NCBI GenBank assembly: GCA_964486935.1
Contig: CAZAPG010000002.1
Span: forward strand, 259,062-323,061
DNA length: 64,000 nt
Source: CAZAPG01 sp964486935
GTDB taxonomy: Bacteria; Chloroflexota; Anaerolineae; 4572-78; J111
Direction of reading: 5' to 3'
The first letter of the stretch is position 1; every line of letters begins with the position of its first letter. The notes under the pieces are model-generated. The model did not search any database. It had not been told where the DNA came from and worked only from the letters and a program-made list of their open reading frames with translations. Below, one piece after another: positions 42,900-50,737 of the stretch. Made by a program: the position numbers and the translations under genes.

Positions 42900-43922
42900 A
42901 TGTTAAGACTACCTCCCTTTGAATACCTGGCCCCTCGCACCGTGGACGAGGCGGTTGAGATGATGACCCGCGACGGCTGGGGCGCGATGCTGGTGGCCGG
43001 CGGCACGGATGTGTTCCCCGGTATGAAGCGCCGCATCTTTGAGCCAAAAAAGCTGGTGGGTCTGCGCAATATCAAAGAATTACAGACAGTGGAGATTGGG
43101 GAACAAAATGGCAAAACCGCAATCCAAAATGGCGTAACGCTGGGGGCTGGGTTAACGCTGACCCAAATCAGCAGCCACGCGGAGATTGTCAAACGCTATC
43201 CGGCGCTGGCCGTTGCCGCTGGGCTGGTCTCGACGCCGCAGTTGCGCAATATGGGCACTATCGGCGGCAATTTGTGCGTTGACACCCGCTGCACTTACTA
43301 CAACCAGACCGAGCCGTGGCGCAGGTCGATAAATTATTGTATGAAAAAGGATGGCGAGACTTGCTGGGTTGCGCCGGGCAGCCCGCGCTGTTGGGCCGTC
43401 AGTTCATCGGACACGGCGCCGGTGATGATTGCCCTGGGCGCATCGGTGCGGCTGGTGGGGCCAATGGGCGAGCGGCGCATCCCGGTACAGGCTCTTTACA
43501 ACAACAACGACGGCATCGAGTATCTGAGCAAAGCGCCCAACGAAATTCTGGTGGATATTGACATCCCCCCTGCGGAGGGCGTCAAAATGGCCTATCACAA
43601 ACTGCGGCGGCGGGGTTCGTTCGACTTTCCAATTTTGGGTGTGGCCGCGGCCATCCGGCAGGCGGAAGATGGAACCTGCACCGAGGCCAACCTGGTGCTG
43701 GGCGCGGTCGCCAGCTATCCCATCAAAGCAATCGAGGCCGAAGAGATGCTGGTCGGCCAGAAAATTACGGAAGAGCTGATTGACGAGGCGGCGAACGCGG
43801 CTTTTAGACCGGCCAAACCGCTTGACAATACCGATATGGGCCATCCTTACCGCAAGCAGATGGCGCGGGTGTACGTGAGGCGGGCGCTGAAAGAGTTGGC
43901 GGGATTGAAACAAGTGTATTAG
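42900..43922 (+). CDS. FAD/4Fe-4S medium subunit (4-hydroxybenzoyl-CoA reductase beta-like)
   Basis: The 340-aa FAD subunit has the FAD motifs MLVAGGTDVFPGMK and STPQLRNMGTIGGNLC. Unlike ordinary xanthine dehydrogenases it has an insertion with cysteines at 131, 147, 155 and 164. Their spacing (16, 8, 9) is the same as that of the four ligands of the extra 4Fe-4S cluster in Thauera HcrB as I recall them. That cluster is the hallmark of 4-hydroxybenzoyl-CoA reductase, which runs electrons toward the Mo site. It completes the three-gene operon. Confidence 0.88.
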   Translation: MLRLPPFEYLAPRTVDEAVEMMTRDGWGAMLVAGGTDVFPGMKRRIFEPKKLVGLRNIKELQTVEIGEQNGKTAIQNGVTLGAGLTLTQISSHAEIVKRYPALAVAAGLVSTPQLRNMGTIGGNLCVDTRCTYYNQTEPWRRSINYCMKKDGETCWVAPGSPRCWAVSSSDTAPVMIALGASVRLVGPMGERRIPVQALYNNNDGIEYLSKAPNEILVDIDIPPAEGVKMAYHKLRRRGSFDFPILGVAAAIRQAEDGTCTEANLVLGAVASYPIKAIEAEEMLVGQKITEELIDEAANAAFRPAKPLDNTDMGHPYRKQMARVYVRRALKELAGLKQVY

Positions 43923-43925
43923 GGG

Positions 43926-44112
43926 CTATCTATTACCCACAAGCCAACTTGCCTACGAATAAATTCGCAGGCTGGTAACTCAAGTCGGCTCAAAGCCGAC
44001 TCAAAACAACCTTGTAGCGGACAAAATAGTGCGCTTCAGCGTACTTGAGCTATTAGCCCTGAATTTCAATTCGGGGCGAACGCCGGGTGCGAAAGATATG
44101 GGTAATAGATAG
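43926..44112. mobile_element. MITE-like element with perfect 14-bp terminal inverted repeats
   Basis: CTATCTATTACCCA (43926-43939) and TGGGTAATAGATAG (44099-44112) are perfect inverted termini of a 187-bp non-coding element. Inside are several hairpins: GCCTACGAAT/ATTCGCAGGC, AGTCGGCT/AGCCGACT, AGTGCGCT/AGCGTACT and CCCTGAATT/AATTCGGGG. There is no transposase gene, and no clear target duplication could be read. The remaining gap to paaK (44113-44506) holds only a small minus-strand frame and the paaK leader. Confidence 0.7.
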
Positions 44113-44166
44113 AAGTAGGTAAAGCTGCATAACTTTTCCAAAACGTTTCAAGTGGGCGAAATTGCG

Positions 44167-44424
44167 TCATTGAGCGTCCAGAAAATCTATCATTTCCTCA
44201 ACAGACGAAAAAGTTTTAAAATGCCCTTCAGCATTTGCCTGATCAGCAGCTTGCTCCCTGGATTGCCACGCGTCGGTCCAAAAATAAGCCTGGCTTTCTT
44301 CGGGAAGATAAGAAAGAATCTCCAAAAACAGCTCGTAGCTCAATAAAACTTCGCTTGCTGCGCCCTGTTGGTCATAAAAATTTTCACCCGCGAGGCAAGT
44401 TCTGGCAGTAAAGAAGTCATTGAT
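44167..44424 (-). pseudogene. Antitoxin-like small ORF without a clear start
   Basis: An open minus-strand frame reads NDFFTARTCLAGENFYDQQG to SREQAADQANAEGHFKTFSS and ends EEMIDFLDAQ. The segment YFWTDAWQSREQAADQAN plus KTFSSVEEMIDFL resembles the C-terminal tail of small antitoxin-type proteins common in Chloroflexota and cyanobacteria. No ATG or GTG precedes it in frame; the first possible start is a TTG at 44343 without a ribosome binding site, leaving 58 residues. It is therefore either a decayed gene or one using a rare start. No toxin gene adjoins it. Confidence 0.35.
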
Positions 44425-44506
44425 GGTTTCTCACTTTCAGTAAAGATAATAGTGGTATAACATTTCAGGTAACAATTACCAACTTATTAGCCGGAGATGA
44501 TTTGCA

Positions 44507-45808
44507 GTGATGCTCTACTTTGACCAATCCACCGAAACGATGCCCCGCGAGCAACTGGCTCAATTGCAACTGCAAAAATTGCAGGCGATGCTGGCCGAAA
44601 TTTACGGCAAGAACCGCTTTTATACCGCCAAATTTAAAGAGGCCGGCTTTGAGCCGGGCGACCTCAAATCGCTGGATGACCTGCACCAGCTTCCCTTTAC
44701 CTTCAAAACCGAATTATCGAAAAGTCAGCTTGAAGATGGCTTTGCCGGCAGCAACCTGACCTACCCGCTGACGGCTTACACCCGCTTTCACCGCACCTCC
44801 GGCACCACCGGCCAGCCGCTGCACGTGTTTGATACAGCCGAAAGCTGGGATTGGTGGGGGCGCTGCTGGGGGCATGTCTTTGCCGGCGCCGGCGTCACCG
44901 CCGAGGACAGAATTTTCTTTGCCTTCTCCTTCGGACCGTTTATCGGTTTTTGGGCAGCGGTAGAGGGTGCGCGCCACATCAGCGCGATGCTGATTCCCGG
45001 CGGAGGGCGCTCCTCGCTGGATCGCTTGCAGTTGATGATTGAAACCAACAGCACGGTTTTGTGCTGCACGCCCACTTACGCTTTGCACCTGCTGGAAGTG
45101 GCCCGCGAAAATAGCATTGATATGAGCAAATTTAAAATTCGGGCGACCATCCACGCCGGCGAGCCGGGGGCCAACGTGCCTGCCACCAAGCGGCGCATCG
45201 AAAGCGGCTGGTCGGCCAAATGTTACGACCATGCCGGCGCGTCAGAAGTGGGGGCGCACAGCTTTGAGTGTCAGGCCCAACCCAACGGCATCCACGTGAT
45301 TGAAACCGAGTTTATTGCCGAAGCGCTCGACCCTCAAAACGGACAGCCGGCGCTGCCGGGCCAAAAAGGCGAGCTGGTTATTACTAATTTGAGCCGCTGG
45401 GGTTTTCCGGTGATTCGCTACCGTACCGGCGATGCCGTGATTCTCAACACCGATAAATGTGAGTGCGGTCGAACTTTTATGCGCCTTGAGGGCGGGGTGA
45501 TTGGCCGGGTGGATGATATGCTGACCATCAGAGGAGTGAATGTGTACCCCAGCGCCATTGAAAACCTGATGCGTTCCCACCAACAGGTGGACGAATTTAG
45601 GGTGACTGTGGGCAAGCGGGGTGAAATGGATGAGTTATTGATTGAGGTGGAACTGGTTGAAGGGGCGGATTCTGAGGCTATTCCGGCGGCAGTAGCCCAA
45701 ACCATCAATGCGGCGCTGGGGCTGCGGCCTAAAGTCAGCGCCGTTTCTCGCGGTACGCTGCCCCGCTTTGAGTTGAAGGCCCGGCGCTTCCATTACTTTG
45801 AAACTTAG
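44507..45808 (+). CDS. paaK: Phenylacetate-CoA ligase (aryl-CoA ligase)
   Basis: The 433-aa AMP-forming ligase has the PaaK form of the adenylate motif, FHRTSGTTGQPLHVF, then DHAGASEVGAHSFEC, IRYRTGDAV and GRVDDMLTIRGVNVYPSAIEN, with the PaaK-type C-terminal lid. It converts phenylacetate (or a related aromatic acid) to its CoA thioester. A GTG at 44507 and an ATG at 44510 are both possible; GGAG at 44493 is closer to the GTG. It precedes the epoxidase genes, from which it is separated by the TetR gene with its own promoter. Confidence 0.9.
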   Translation: MMLYFDQSTETMPREQLAQLQLQKLQAMLAEIYGKNRFYTAKFKEAGFEPGDLKSLDDLHQLPFTFKTELSKSQLEDGFAGSNLTYPLTAYTRFHRTSGTTGQPLHVFDTAESWDWWGRCWGHVFAGAGVTAEDRIFFAFSFGPFIGFWAAVEGARHISAMLIPGGGRSSLDRLQLMIETNSTVLCCTPTYALHLLEVARENSIDMSKFKIRATIHAGEPGANVPATKRRIESGWSAKCYDHAGASEVGAHSFECQAQPNGIHVIETEFIAEALDPQNGQPALPGQKGELVITNLSRWGFPVIRYRTGDAVILNTDKCECGRTFMRLEGGVIGRVDDMLTIRGVNVYPSAIENLMRSHQQVDEFRVTVGKRGEMDELLIEVELVEGADSEAIPAAVAQTINAALGLRPKVSAVSRGTLPRFELKARRFHYFET

Positions 45809-45828
45809 ATTGCAGAATATATGAATTT

Positions 45829-45881
45829 TTGACTCAGGCGGAGTTGGCATGGTATATTCAAAACATACCAACCGGTCGGTT
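45829..45881 (+). promoter_or_regulatory. Promoter and operator of the TetR gene
   Basis: TTGACT and TATATT are 18 nt apart (45829-45858), giving a start near 45865. AACCG-GT-CGGTT (45870-45881), a perfect 5-bp inverted repeat around 2 nt, follows immediately. It resembles the CNAACG-type operators described for PaaR-class TetR repressors. The position predicts autorepression. Confidence 0.65.
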
Positions 45882-45888
45882 TTACCCC

Positions 45889-46476
45889 ATGTACGCCAAA
45901 TCATCCACCACCATTGCCAATATTTTAGAGGCCGCTCGACGGCTATTTGTTAGCAAAAATTATGCTGACGTTACCATGTCGGGTATTGCCGGCGCGGCCC
46001 AGGTGACTAAAGGCGCACTCTACCATCACTTTGCCAGCAAAGAAGAGTTGTACCAGGCCATGATGCTGGCCGACCTGGATGAGAAACGGGTATTGCTGCA
46101 TCGGGCAGTTGAAAACAGCAGTTCCTGCCGTGGCCGCTTGCGGCAACTGACCCTGACCTTTCTGAACCTGCCCCCCGAACAACGGGAAATGATGCGTCTG
46201 GTGCGCCGGGATATTAATATTTTCAAAGACCCGCTGCGCGACCGGTTAATCCGGGCTTACCAGTCGGCCTTGCCAGAGCAGGTTGAAGCCATTATTGCTG
46301 ATGGTATCCGCGATGGTGAATTGGCGCAAAGCGACTCCCGGCTGCTATCCTGGCAGTACGTGGCTATGGTTGAGGTGGTGTTGACTCGCCACGCTCAAAG
46401 CGTGCTGGGCGGCGATGAGTGTCTGGCCGATTACGTGCTGGACCTGTTTTTCAACGGCGCAGTCGAACAGAGTTAA
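45889..46476 (+). CDS. TetR-family regulator (PaaR-like)
   Basis: The 195-aa protein has the TetR helix-turn-helix MSGIAGAAQVTKGALYHHFASKEELYQAM and a divergent C-terminal ligand domain. The start at 45889 gives the usual N-terminus (MYAKSSTTIANILEAARRLF). The open frame extends back to 45829, but that would run across the promoter and operator. TetR-type PaaR repressors that release DNA on binding phenylacetyl-CoA occur in Thermus paa operons, and the position after paaK supports the same job here. Confidence 0.87.
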   Translation: MYAKSSTTIANILEAARRLFVSKNYADVTMSGIAGAAQVTKGALYHHFASKEELYQAMMLADLDEKRVLLHRAVENSSSCRGRLRQLTLTFLNLPPEQREMMRLVRRDINIFKDPLRDRLIRAYQSALPEQVEAIIADGIRDGELAQSDSRLLSWQYVAMVEVVLTRHAQSVLGGDECLADYVLDLFFNGAVEQS

Positions 46477-46510
46477 TCTAAAATCGTAAATCGAAAATCC
46501 AAAATCGAAA
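46474..46510. repeat. AATCGTAAATCGAAAATCC repeat (family B)
   Basis: TAATCTAAAATCGTAAATCGAAAATCCAAAATCG-type sequence follows the tetR stop codon. It is the same unit as the palindrome at 40329-40378 but without a full second arm. Confidence 0.5.
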
Positions 46511-46525
46511 TGAGGAGTTAAGGCT

Positions 46526-47989
46526 ATGGTTCAAATGTACATAAAAGGTGAATGGGTTGACGCCCTGAGCGGCAAAACTTATGAGGTAAAAAATCCGGCC
46601 AACGGCCAGGTGGTCGATACGATACCGTTGGGCGATGCCGGCGATGCTCGCGCAGCGATTGGCGCGGCCAAAGCGGCTTTTGGTGAGTGGGCCAATACCG
46701 CCCCGGACAAACGCGCCGAACTGCTGCGGGCTGGGATTTCCAAAGTAAAGGAAAATTTGCCGGAATTGACCCAACTGCTCACCAAAGAGCAGGGCAAGCC
46801 GCTGTTTGAAGCGGGCGGCGAACTGCACCATTTTTTGCACGGGATGGAGTTTTACGCCGATTTGGCCAGTAAAATTCGGGGCGCGGTGGCCCCGCTGCCG
46901 CCGGCGATGAATCCCAAAAGCTACGGCGTGATTATGCCCTTTCCGGTGGGCGTATCGGTGGGAATTGTGCCGTGGAATTTTCCGATTACGTTGATGGGCA
47001 CCAAAGTTGGCCCTGCGCTGGCAGCGGGTTGCCCCATTATTATCAAACCCGCCAGCACCACGCCGTTGACCACCCTCAAAATTATTGGTCTGTTGAACGA
47101 AGCCGGACTGCCGCCGGGGGTGCTGCAATGCGTTACCGGGCCGGGCGGCACGCTGGGCAACGAGTTGATTAGTCACCCCGATGTGCGGCGAGTCGCGCTA
47201 ACTGGCAGCTCTCAAACCGGCGAGCGGGTGATGCAAGTCGCCGGGCCAAAATTCAAGCGCATCACCCTGGAATTGGGCGGCTCTGACCCGATGATTGTTT
47301 GCCCCGACGCCGATATGAAAAAAGCGGTCAACGGGGCAATGATTGGCCGCTTCTGGAATGCCGGGCAAGCCTGTCTGGCAGTCAAGCGGCTGTATCTGTT
47401 TGCGGAAATTTACGACGAGTTTGTGGACGCCCTGGTTGACAAGGTTAAACGGTACGAGCCGGGCGATGGGCTGAAAAAGGCGGAAAAACCCAACATTCGC
47501 ATTGGACCGCTGCACACCGAAAGCCAGCGCGTTGAGGTGCAGGAGCAGTTGGCCGATGCGGTGAAAAAGGGCGCGGAAGTGCTGGTCGGCGGCGATATTC
47601 CCGACGGGCCAGGTTTCGACAAAGGCTATTTCTACAATCCTGCGGTGGCGGTCAACGTAGCGGACAACAGCCGGCTGGTTACAGAAGAGGTCTTTGGGCC
47701 GGTGCTGCCCGTGTTCAAGGTGTCAGATTTGGATGAAGCCATTGCCAAAGCCAACGCCAGCCAGTGGGGATTGGGCGCGTCAATCTGGACCAACAATATG
47801 AAATGGGCTAACAAAGCCGCCCGCGAGGTGGAGAGCGGGATGTTGTGGGTCAACCAGATTCACTACGGCTACGACGAAATGCCATTTGGCGGCGTCAAGG
47901 CCAGCGGCATTGGCCGCGAGCACGGCCCCGAAGCACTGGACTATTACCTTGAGCCAAAGAGCGTGGTTTTTGGTGGATTGGATGATTGA
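46526..47989 (+). CDS. NAD(P)-dependent aldehyde dehydrogenase 1
   Basis: A 487-aa aldehyde dehydrogenase with VPWNFPITLMGTKVGPALAAG at the cofactor site, the general-base Glu in TLELGGSDPMIV and the nucleophile in WNAGQACLAVKR. It is closest in style to semialdehyde and aromatic-aldehyde dehydrogenases. In canonical phenylacetate catabolism the ring-opened semialdehyde is oxidised by the aldehyde dehydrogenase half of PaaZ. Here no PaaZ fusion is present, and this enzyme (or its paralog at 53862) may fill the gap. It lies directly after the TetR gene and before an enoyl-CoA hydratase. Confidence 0.9.
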   Translation: MVQMYIKGEWVDALSGKTYEVKNPANGQVVDTIPLGDAGDARAAIGAAKAAFGEWANTAPDKRAELLRAGISKVKENLPELTQLLTKEQGKPLFEAGGELHHFLHGMEFYADLASKIRGAVAPLPPAMNPKSYGVIMPFPVGVSVGIVPWNFPITLMGTKVGPALAAGCPIIIKPASTTPLTTLKIIGLLNEAGLPPGVLQCVTGPGGTLGNELISHPDVRRVALTGSSQTGERVMQVAGPKFKRITLELGGSDPMIVCPDADMKKAVNGAMIGRFWNAGQACLAVKRLYLFAEIYDEFVDALVDKVKRYEPGDGLKKAEKPNIRIGPLHTESQRVEVQEQLADAVKKGAEVLVGGDIPDGPGFDKGYFYNPAVAVNVADNSRLVTEEVFGPVLPVFKVSDLDEAIAKANASQWGLGASIWTNNMKWANKAAREVESGMLWVNQIHYGYDEMPFGGVKASGIGREHGPEALDYYLEPKSVVFGGLDD

Positions 47990-48049
47990 GCCTGACGGCG
48001 TCATTCGTCCACAGAAGAAAATTGGTATGGAAATCTCAACCGGGAGGTA

Positions 48050-48835
48050 ATGATGAGCGACACCTACGTAACCCTGCAAAAAGAAGCGCCGCTGGGCCTG
48101 ATTACGCTAAACCGCCCGCCGGCCAACAGCTACGAAATCAAATTTATGCAAGACCTGAACGCGGCCATCGACGCCGCAGCCGCCGATAACGATATTAAAG
48201 CCGTGCTGGTGGTTAGCGCCTTGGAGAAGTTTTTCTGCGGCGGGGCCGATATTAAAGCCTTTCTGGCCAATACGCCAGAAGCCAACACCGAAATGGTCGC
48301 GTTTGCCCACGAGGCGCTGGCCAAAATTGCCAGAATTCCCAAAATTTTTATCGCGGTGATTAACGGGCACGCCATGGGCGGCGGTCTGGAGATTGCGCTG
48401 GCCTGCGATTTGCGCTTTGCCGGCGATGGCAAATTTATGATGGCTCTGCCGGAGTCCACTCTGGGCTTGCTGCCGGGCAACGGCGGCACGCAGCGCCTGC
48501 CCCGGCTGATTGGGGCCAACAAGGCCCTGGAATTGATGCTCGAAGGCCGCGCCTTTGACTCCCAAGAGGCGCTAGCGTTGGGAGTCGTCAACAAAATTTA
48601 CCCGGCTGGCTCGCTGCTGGATGAGGCCAAAAAATACGCGCTCAGGCTGGCCAATGGCCCAACGCTGGCTTTGGGATATATCAAACGCTGCGTTCATGAA
48701 GGCATCGACATGCCGCTGGCCGACGGCCTGGCCCTGGAGCGCGACCTCATCGCCAACCTGTTTGCCAGCGAAGACGCCCGCGAGGGCCTGTCGGCCTTTG
48801 TTGAAAAACGAAAAGCGGAGTTTAAGGGAAGGTAA
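48050..48835 (+). CDS. Enoyl-CoA hydratase/isomerase 1 (PaaF-like)
   Basis: This 261-aa crotonase has the oxyanion segments KFFCGGADIKAF and NGHAMGGGLEIALACDLRFAG. Both catalytic glutamates of hydratases are present, one in GGGLEIA and one in LPESTLGLLPGNGGTQ, so it should be a true enoyl-CoA hydratase. In the paa pathway PaaF hydrates 2,3-dehydroadipyl-CoA. Two adjacent ATGs (48050, 48053) could start it, with GGGAGG 4 nt upstream of the first. Confidence 0.88.
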   Translation: MMSDTYVTLQKEAPLGLITLNRPPANSYEIKFMQDLNAAIDAAAADNDIKAVLVVSALEKFFCGGADIKAFLANTPEANTEMVAFAHEALAKIARIPKIFIAVINGHAMGGGLEIALACDLRFAGDGKFMMALPESTLGLLPGNGGTQRLPRLIGANKALELMLEGRAFDSQEALALGVVNKIYPAGSLLDEAKKYALRLANGPTLALGYIKRCVHEGIDMPLADGLALERDLIANLFASEDAREGLSAFVEKRKAEFKGR

Positions 48836-48870
48836 TTGGTAATTAGAGTTTTTACAATTTACTAATTACC
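48831..48870. repeat. GGTAATTAG/CTAATTACC repeat (family A)
   Basis: GGTAATTAG (48838-48846) and CTAATTACC (48862-48870) are inverted around a 15-nt loop, overlapping the stop codon of the hydratase gene and 31 bp before paaA. It is a fourth copy of the family. Confidence 0.55.
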
Positions 48871-48901
48871 ATTTACTAACCCGGAAAAGGAGTGAGCCAA
48901 A

Positions 48902-49888
48902 ATGCAAAGCAACGGCAAAATGCACTTTGCAACAGAAGAGGAACTGCGGGCGCGACTGGACTCCGGCAACCTGCTGGAAACGCCCGACCAGATGTCGGAA
49001 GAATATGTGATGGGGCTGAAGCGCATTCTGACCGTTTCGGCGGATACGGAGCTGATGAGCGCGCCCAGTTACACCCGCGCCGCCCAGCACGCGCCCACCA
49101 TCAACGCCTTTGTTTCGGCAATGGCCATTGTCCAGGATGAGTTGGGCCACGCCAACATCGCCTACCGCCTGCTGGAAGATTTGGGCTTTGATAAAGAAGA
49201 GCTGCTCTACGGGCGCAAACCGCACGAGTTCAAACATCCCTACGCCTTTGACGTGCCGCTGGATAGCTGGGTCGAACTGGTCTGCGCCAATGCCCTGTAC
49301 GACCGGGCCGGTTACGTGCTGCTAGGCGATATTTACAAACACACCACCTTTGGCCCCTGGAAGCGCGGCCTGCTGAAGGTTGACCGGGAAGAAAATTTCC
49401 ACCTGCGCCACGGCGAAACCTGGATGCGCAAAATCTGCCAGAGCGAGTCGGGGCGTGAGGAAGTGCAGCGGGCCATCGACTGGATGTTTCCGATGGTGAT
49501 GGAGTGGTTTGGCCTGCCCGACGACAAGAAAAAACACAAAGAGCAGCTTTCGTACGGCATCAAAGGCAGCTCAAACGACACGCTGCGCCAGATTTGGATG
49601 AGCACCGGCGTGCCCTTCTGCCAGGAAGTCGGCCTGAAATTGCCGGTTCACTGGCGCCCCCCCTCCTCCCTCCCCGAAGGAGGGGAAAGGGGAGGGTATT
49701 ATGAGCTTGATTACCCCTTCCCCTGCCAGTTTGATGAAGATCAAAAACGTTGGCTGATGGAAGAAGGCGAAATTGGCTGGGATGACGTTATGAAGCGCTG
49801 GAAATCTCGCGGTCCGGCCAATGTCGAGTTTGTGGAGCGCATCCAATACGGCCACAAGGAGCTTGAAAAAATGCTGGAGGTGGTCTGA
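48902..49888 (+). CDS. paaA: Phenylacetyl-CoA epoxidase subunit A (di-iron oxygenase component)
   Basis: This ferritin-fold catalytic subunit epoxidises the aromatic ring of an aryl-CoA. The ligand set is visible: Glu50 in SADTELMSAP, Glu80 and His83 in VQDELGHANIAY, Asp134 in ALYDRAGY, and Glu164 and His167 in VDREENFHLRHGETW. At 328 aa it is longer than the E. coli protein. The excess includes RPPSSLPEGGERGGYYEL near residue 255, encoded by a C-run/G-run hairpin (49657-49696) that looks like an intergenic repeat lodged in frame. Its stop overlaps the start of the DUF59 gene. Confidence 0.93.
   Translation: MQSNGKMHFATEEELRARLDSGNLLETPDQMSEEYVMGLKRILTVSADTELMSAPSYTRAAQHAPTINAFVSAMAIVQDELGHANIAYRLLEDLGFDKEELLYGRKPHEFKHPYAFDVPLDSWVELVCANALYDRAGYVLLGDIYKHTTFGPWKRGLLKVDREENFHLRHGETWMRKICQSESGREEVQRAIDWMFPMVMEWFGLPDDKKKHKEQLSYGIKGSSNDTLRQIWMSTGVPFCQEVGLKLPVHWRPPSSLPEGGERGGYYELDYPFPCQFDEDQKRWLMEEGEIGWDDVMKRWKSRGPANVEFVERIQYGHKELEKMLEVV
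49657..49696. repeat. C-rich/G-rich hairpin inserted in frame in paaA
   Basis: A run of C and T (CCCCCCTCCTCCCTCCCC) is followed after GAAGGA by a run of G and A (GGGGAAAGGGGAGGG), forming an imperfect hairpin of about 15 bp. It encodes a Pro/Ser/Gly stretch foreign to PaaA. The composition differs sharply from the flanking codons. Confidence 0.55.
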
Positions 49889-50229
49889 TGGCCGCTGTGG
49901 TTGAGGCCGCCGCCAAAGATGAAATCATCGAGCGCCTGTGGACGGCTCTGCACGATGTGGAGGACCCGGAATTTCCTATGAGCATTGTCGATATGGGGCT
50001 GGTGTTCGACGTGCAGAAAGAAGGTCGCGCGGTGAAAGTCAAAATGACCTTTACCGCCATGGGCTGCCCCTGTATGGATATGATTATGGAAGATGTCCGC
50101 GCCCGGTTGCTGCGGGAGCCGGACGTGGCTGAAGTGGATATCGAAGTGGCCTGGTCGCCGGTGTGGACCAAGGCGCGCCTGACGGAGCGCGGACGCGAAA
50201 TTATGCTGCTGACGGGAGTAACGGTCTGA
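49888..50229 (+). CDS. PaaD N-terminal half: MIP18/DUF59 iron-sulfur assembly protein
   Basis: The 113-aa protein is a DUF59 (MIP18-family) domain: ALHDVEDPEFPMSIVDMGLVF, FTAMGCPCMDMIMEDV with the reactive cysteines, and DIEVAWSPVWTKARLTERGRE. In PaaD this domain is fused to a C-terminal zinc ribbon. Here the chain ends after the DUF59 domain, and a separate zinc-ribbon gene occurs at 51569. It is thought to help insert iron into the oxygenase. It is start-stop coupled both to paaA (TGATG) and to the first paaB-like gene. Confidence 0.88.
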   Translation: MAAVVEAAAKDEIIERLWTALHDVEDPEFPMSIVDMGLVFDVQKEGRAVKVKMTFTAMGCPCMDMIMEDVRARLLREPDVAEVDIEVAWSPVWTKARLTERGREIMLLTGVTV

Positions 50230-50435
50230 TGGCCAAATTGCTGGATGATATCGAAATTTATGAAGTCTTTGCCAAAGTAAAGCCCGAAGAGCCGCTGCGC
50301 CACTGCGGCAACGTGATGGCCTCCGACCCGGACGGAGCCAGGGTGTACGCCTACAAAATGTACGACGAGTTCCCCTGGACGGAAATGGTGGTCATTCCGC
50401 GCCGGGAGATGGTAACGGTGATTAAAACGAAGTGA
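50229..50435 (+). CDS. paaB: PaaB-like small subunit 1
   Basis: A 68-aa protein of the PaaB family (IEIYEVFAKVKPEEPLRHCG, then EFPWTEMVVIPRREMVTVI). In the E. coli complex PaaB bridges PaaAC heterodimers and has no metal. The ATG at 50229 overlaps the previous stop codon, so the gene is translationally coupled. A second similar gene follows about 95 bp later, which is unusual. Confidence 0.8.
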   Translation: MAKLLDDIEIYEVFAKVKPEEPLRHCGNVMASDPDGARVYAYKMYDEFPWTEMVVIPRREMVTVIKTK

Positions 50436-50530
50436 CGTAGCGCGTATTCCGTTTACTGTTTTTACGTAACAGGCAAACTGTGTTCACGCCGGCACTCAAT
50501 ATATTTTATCAGTTCTGGTTGGAGACAATC

Positions 50531-50737
50531 ATGCCCACAACCTACGATGTTTTTGCCCGCAAAACGCATCCGGATTTTCTGGAATATATCGGCTCGATAG
50601 AGGTTGATAACCCGGCTGACGTGTCCAGAATTAGCCTGGAAACATTTGGCCCGGACAGCGAGTGGATTGAAATGCTGGCCGTGCCCCACCAAAAAGTGAT
50701 TACGGTCTTTTCCGAGTACGAGGAGGTTAAACAGTGA
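50531..50737 (+). CDS. PaaB-like small subunit 2
   Basis: Also 68 aa and clearly related to the gene just upstream: TYDVFARKTHPDFLEYIGS aligns with IYEVFAKVKPEEPLRHCGN, and EWIEMLAVPHQKVITVF aligns with PWTEMVVIPRREMVTVI. GGAG lies 7 nt before the ATG at 50531, and the stop overlaps the paaC start by 4 bp. The two copies have diverged far enough to suggest separate positions in the complex. Confidence 0.78.
   Translation: MPTTYDVFARKTHPDFLEYIGSIEVDNPADVSRISLETFGPDSEWIEMLAVPHQKVITVFSEYEEVKQ

Noticed and set aside
44152..44346. 64-codon plus-strand frame
   Set aside because: It is the antisense of the antitoxin-like frame and shows no protein-like character.
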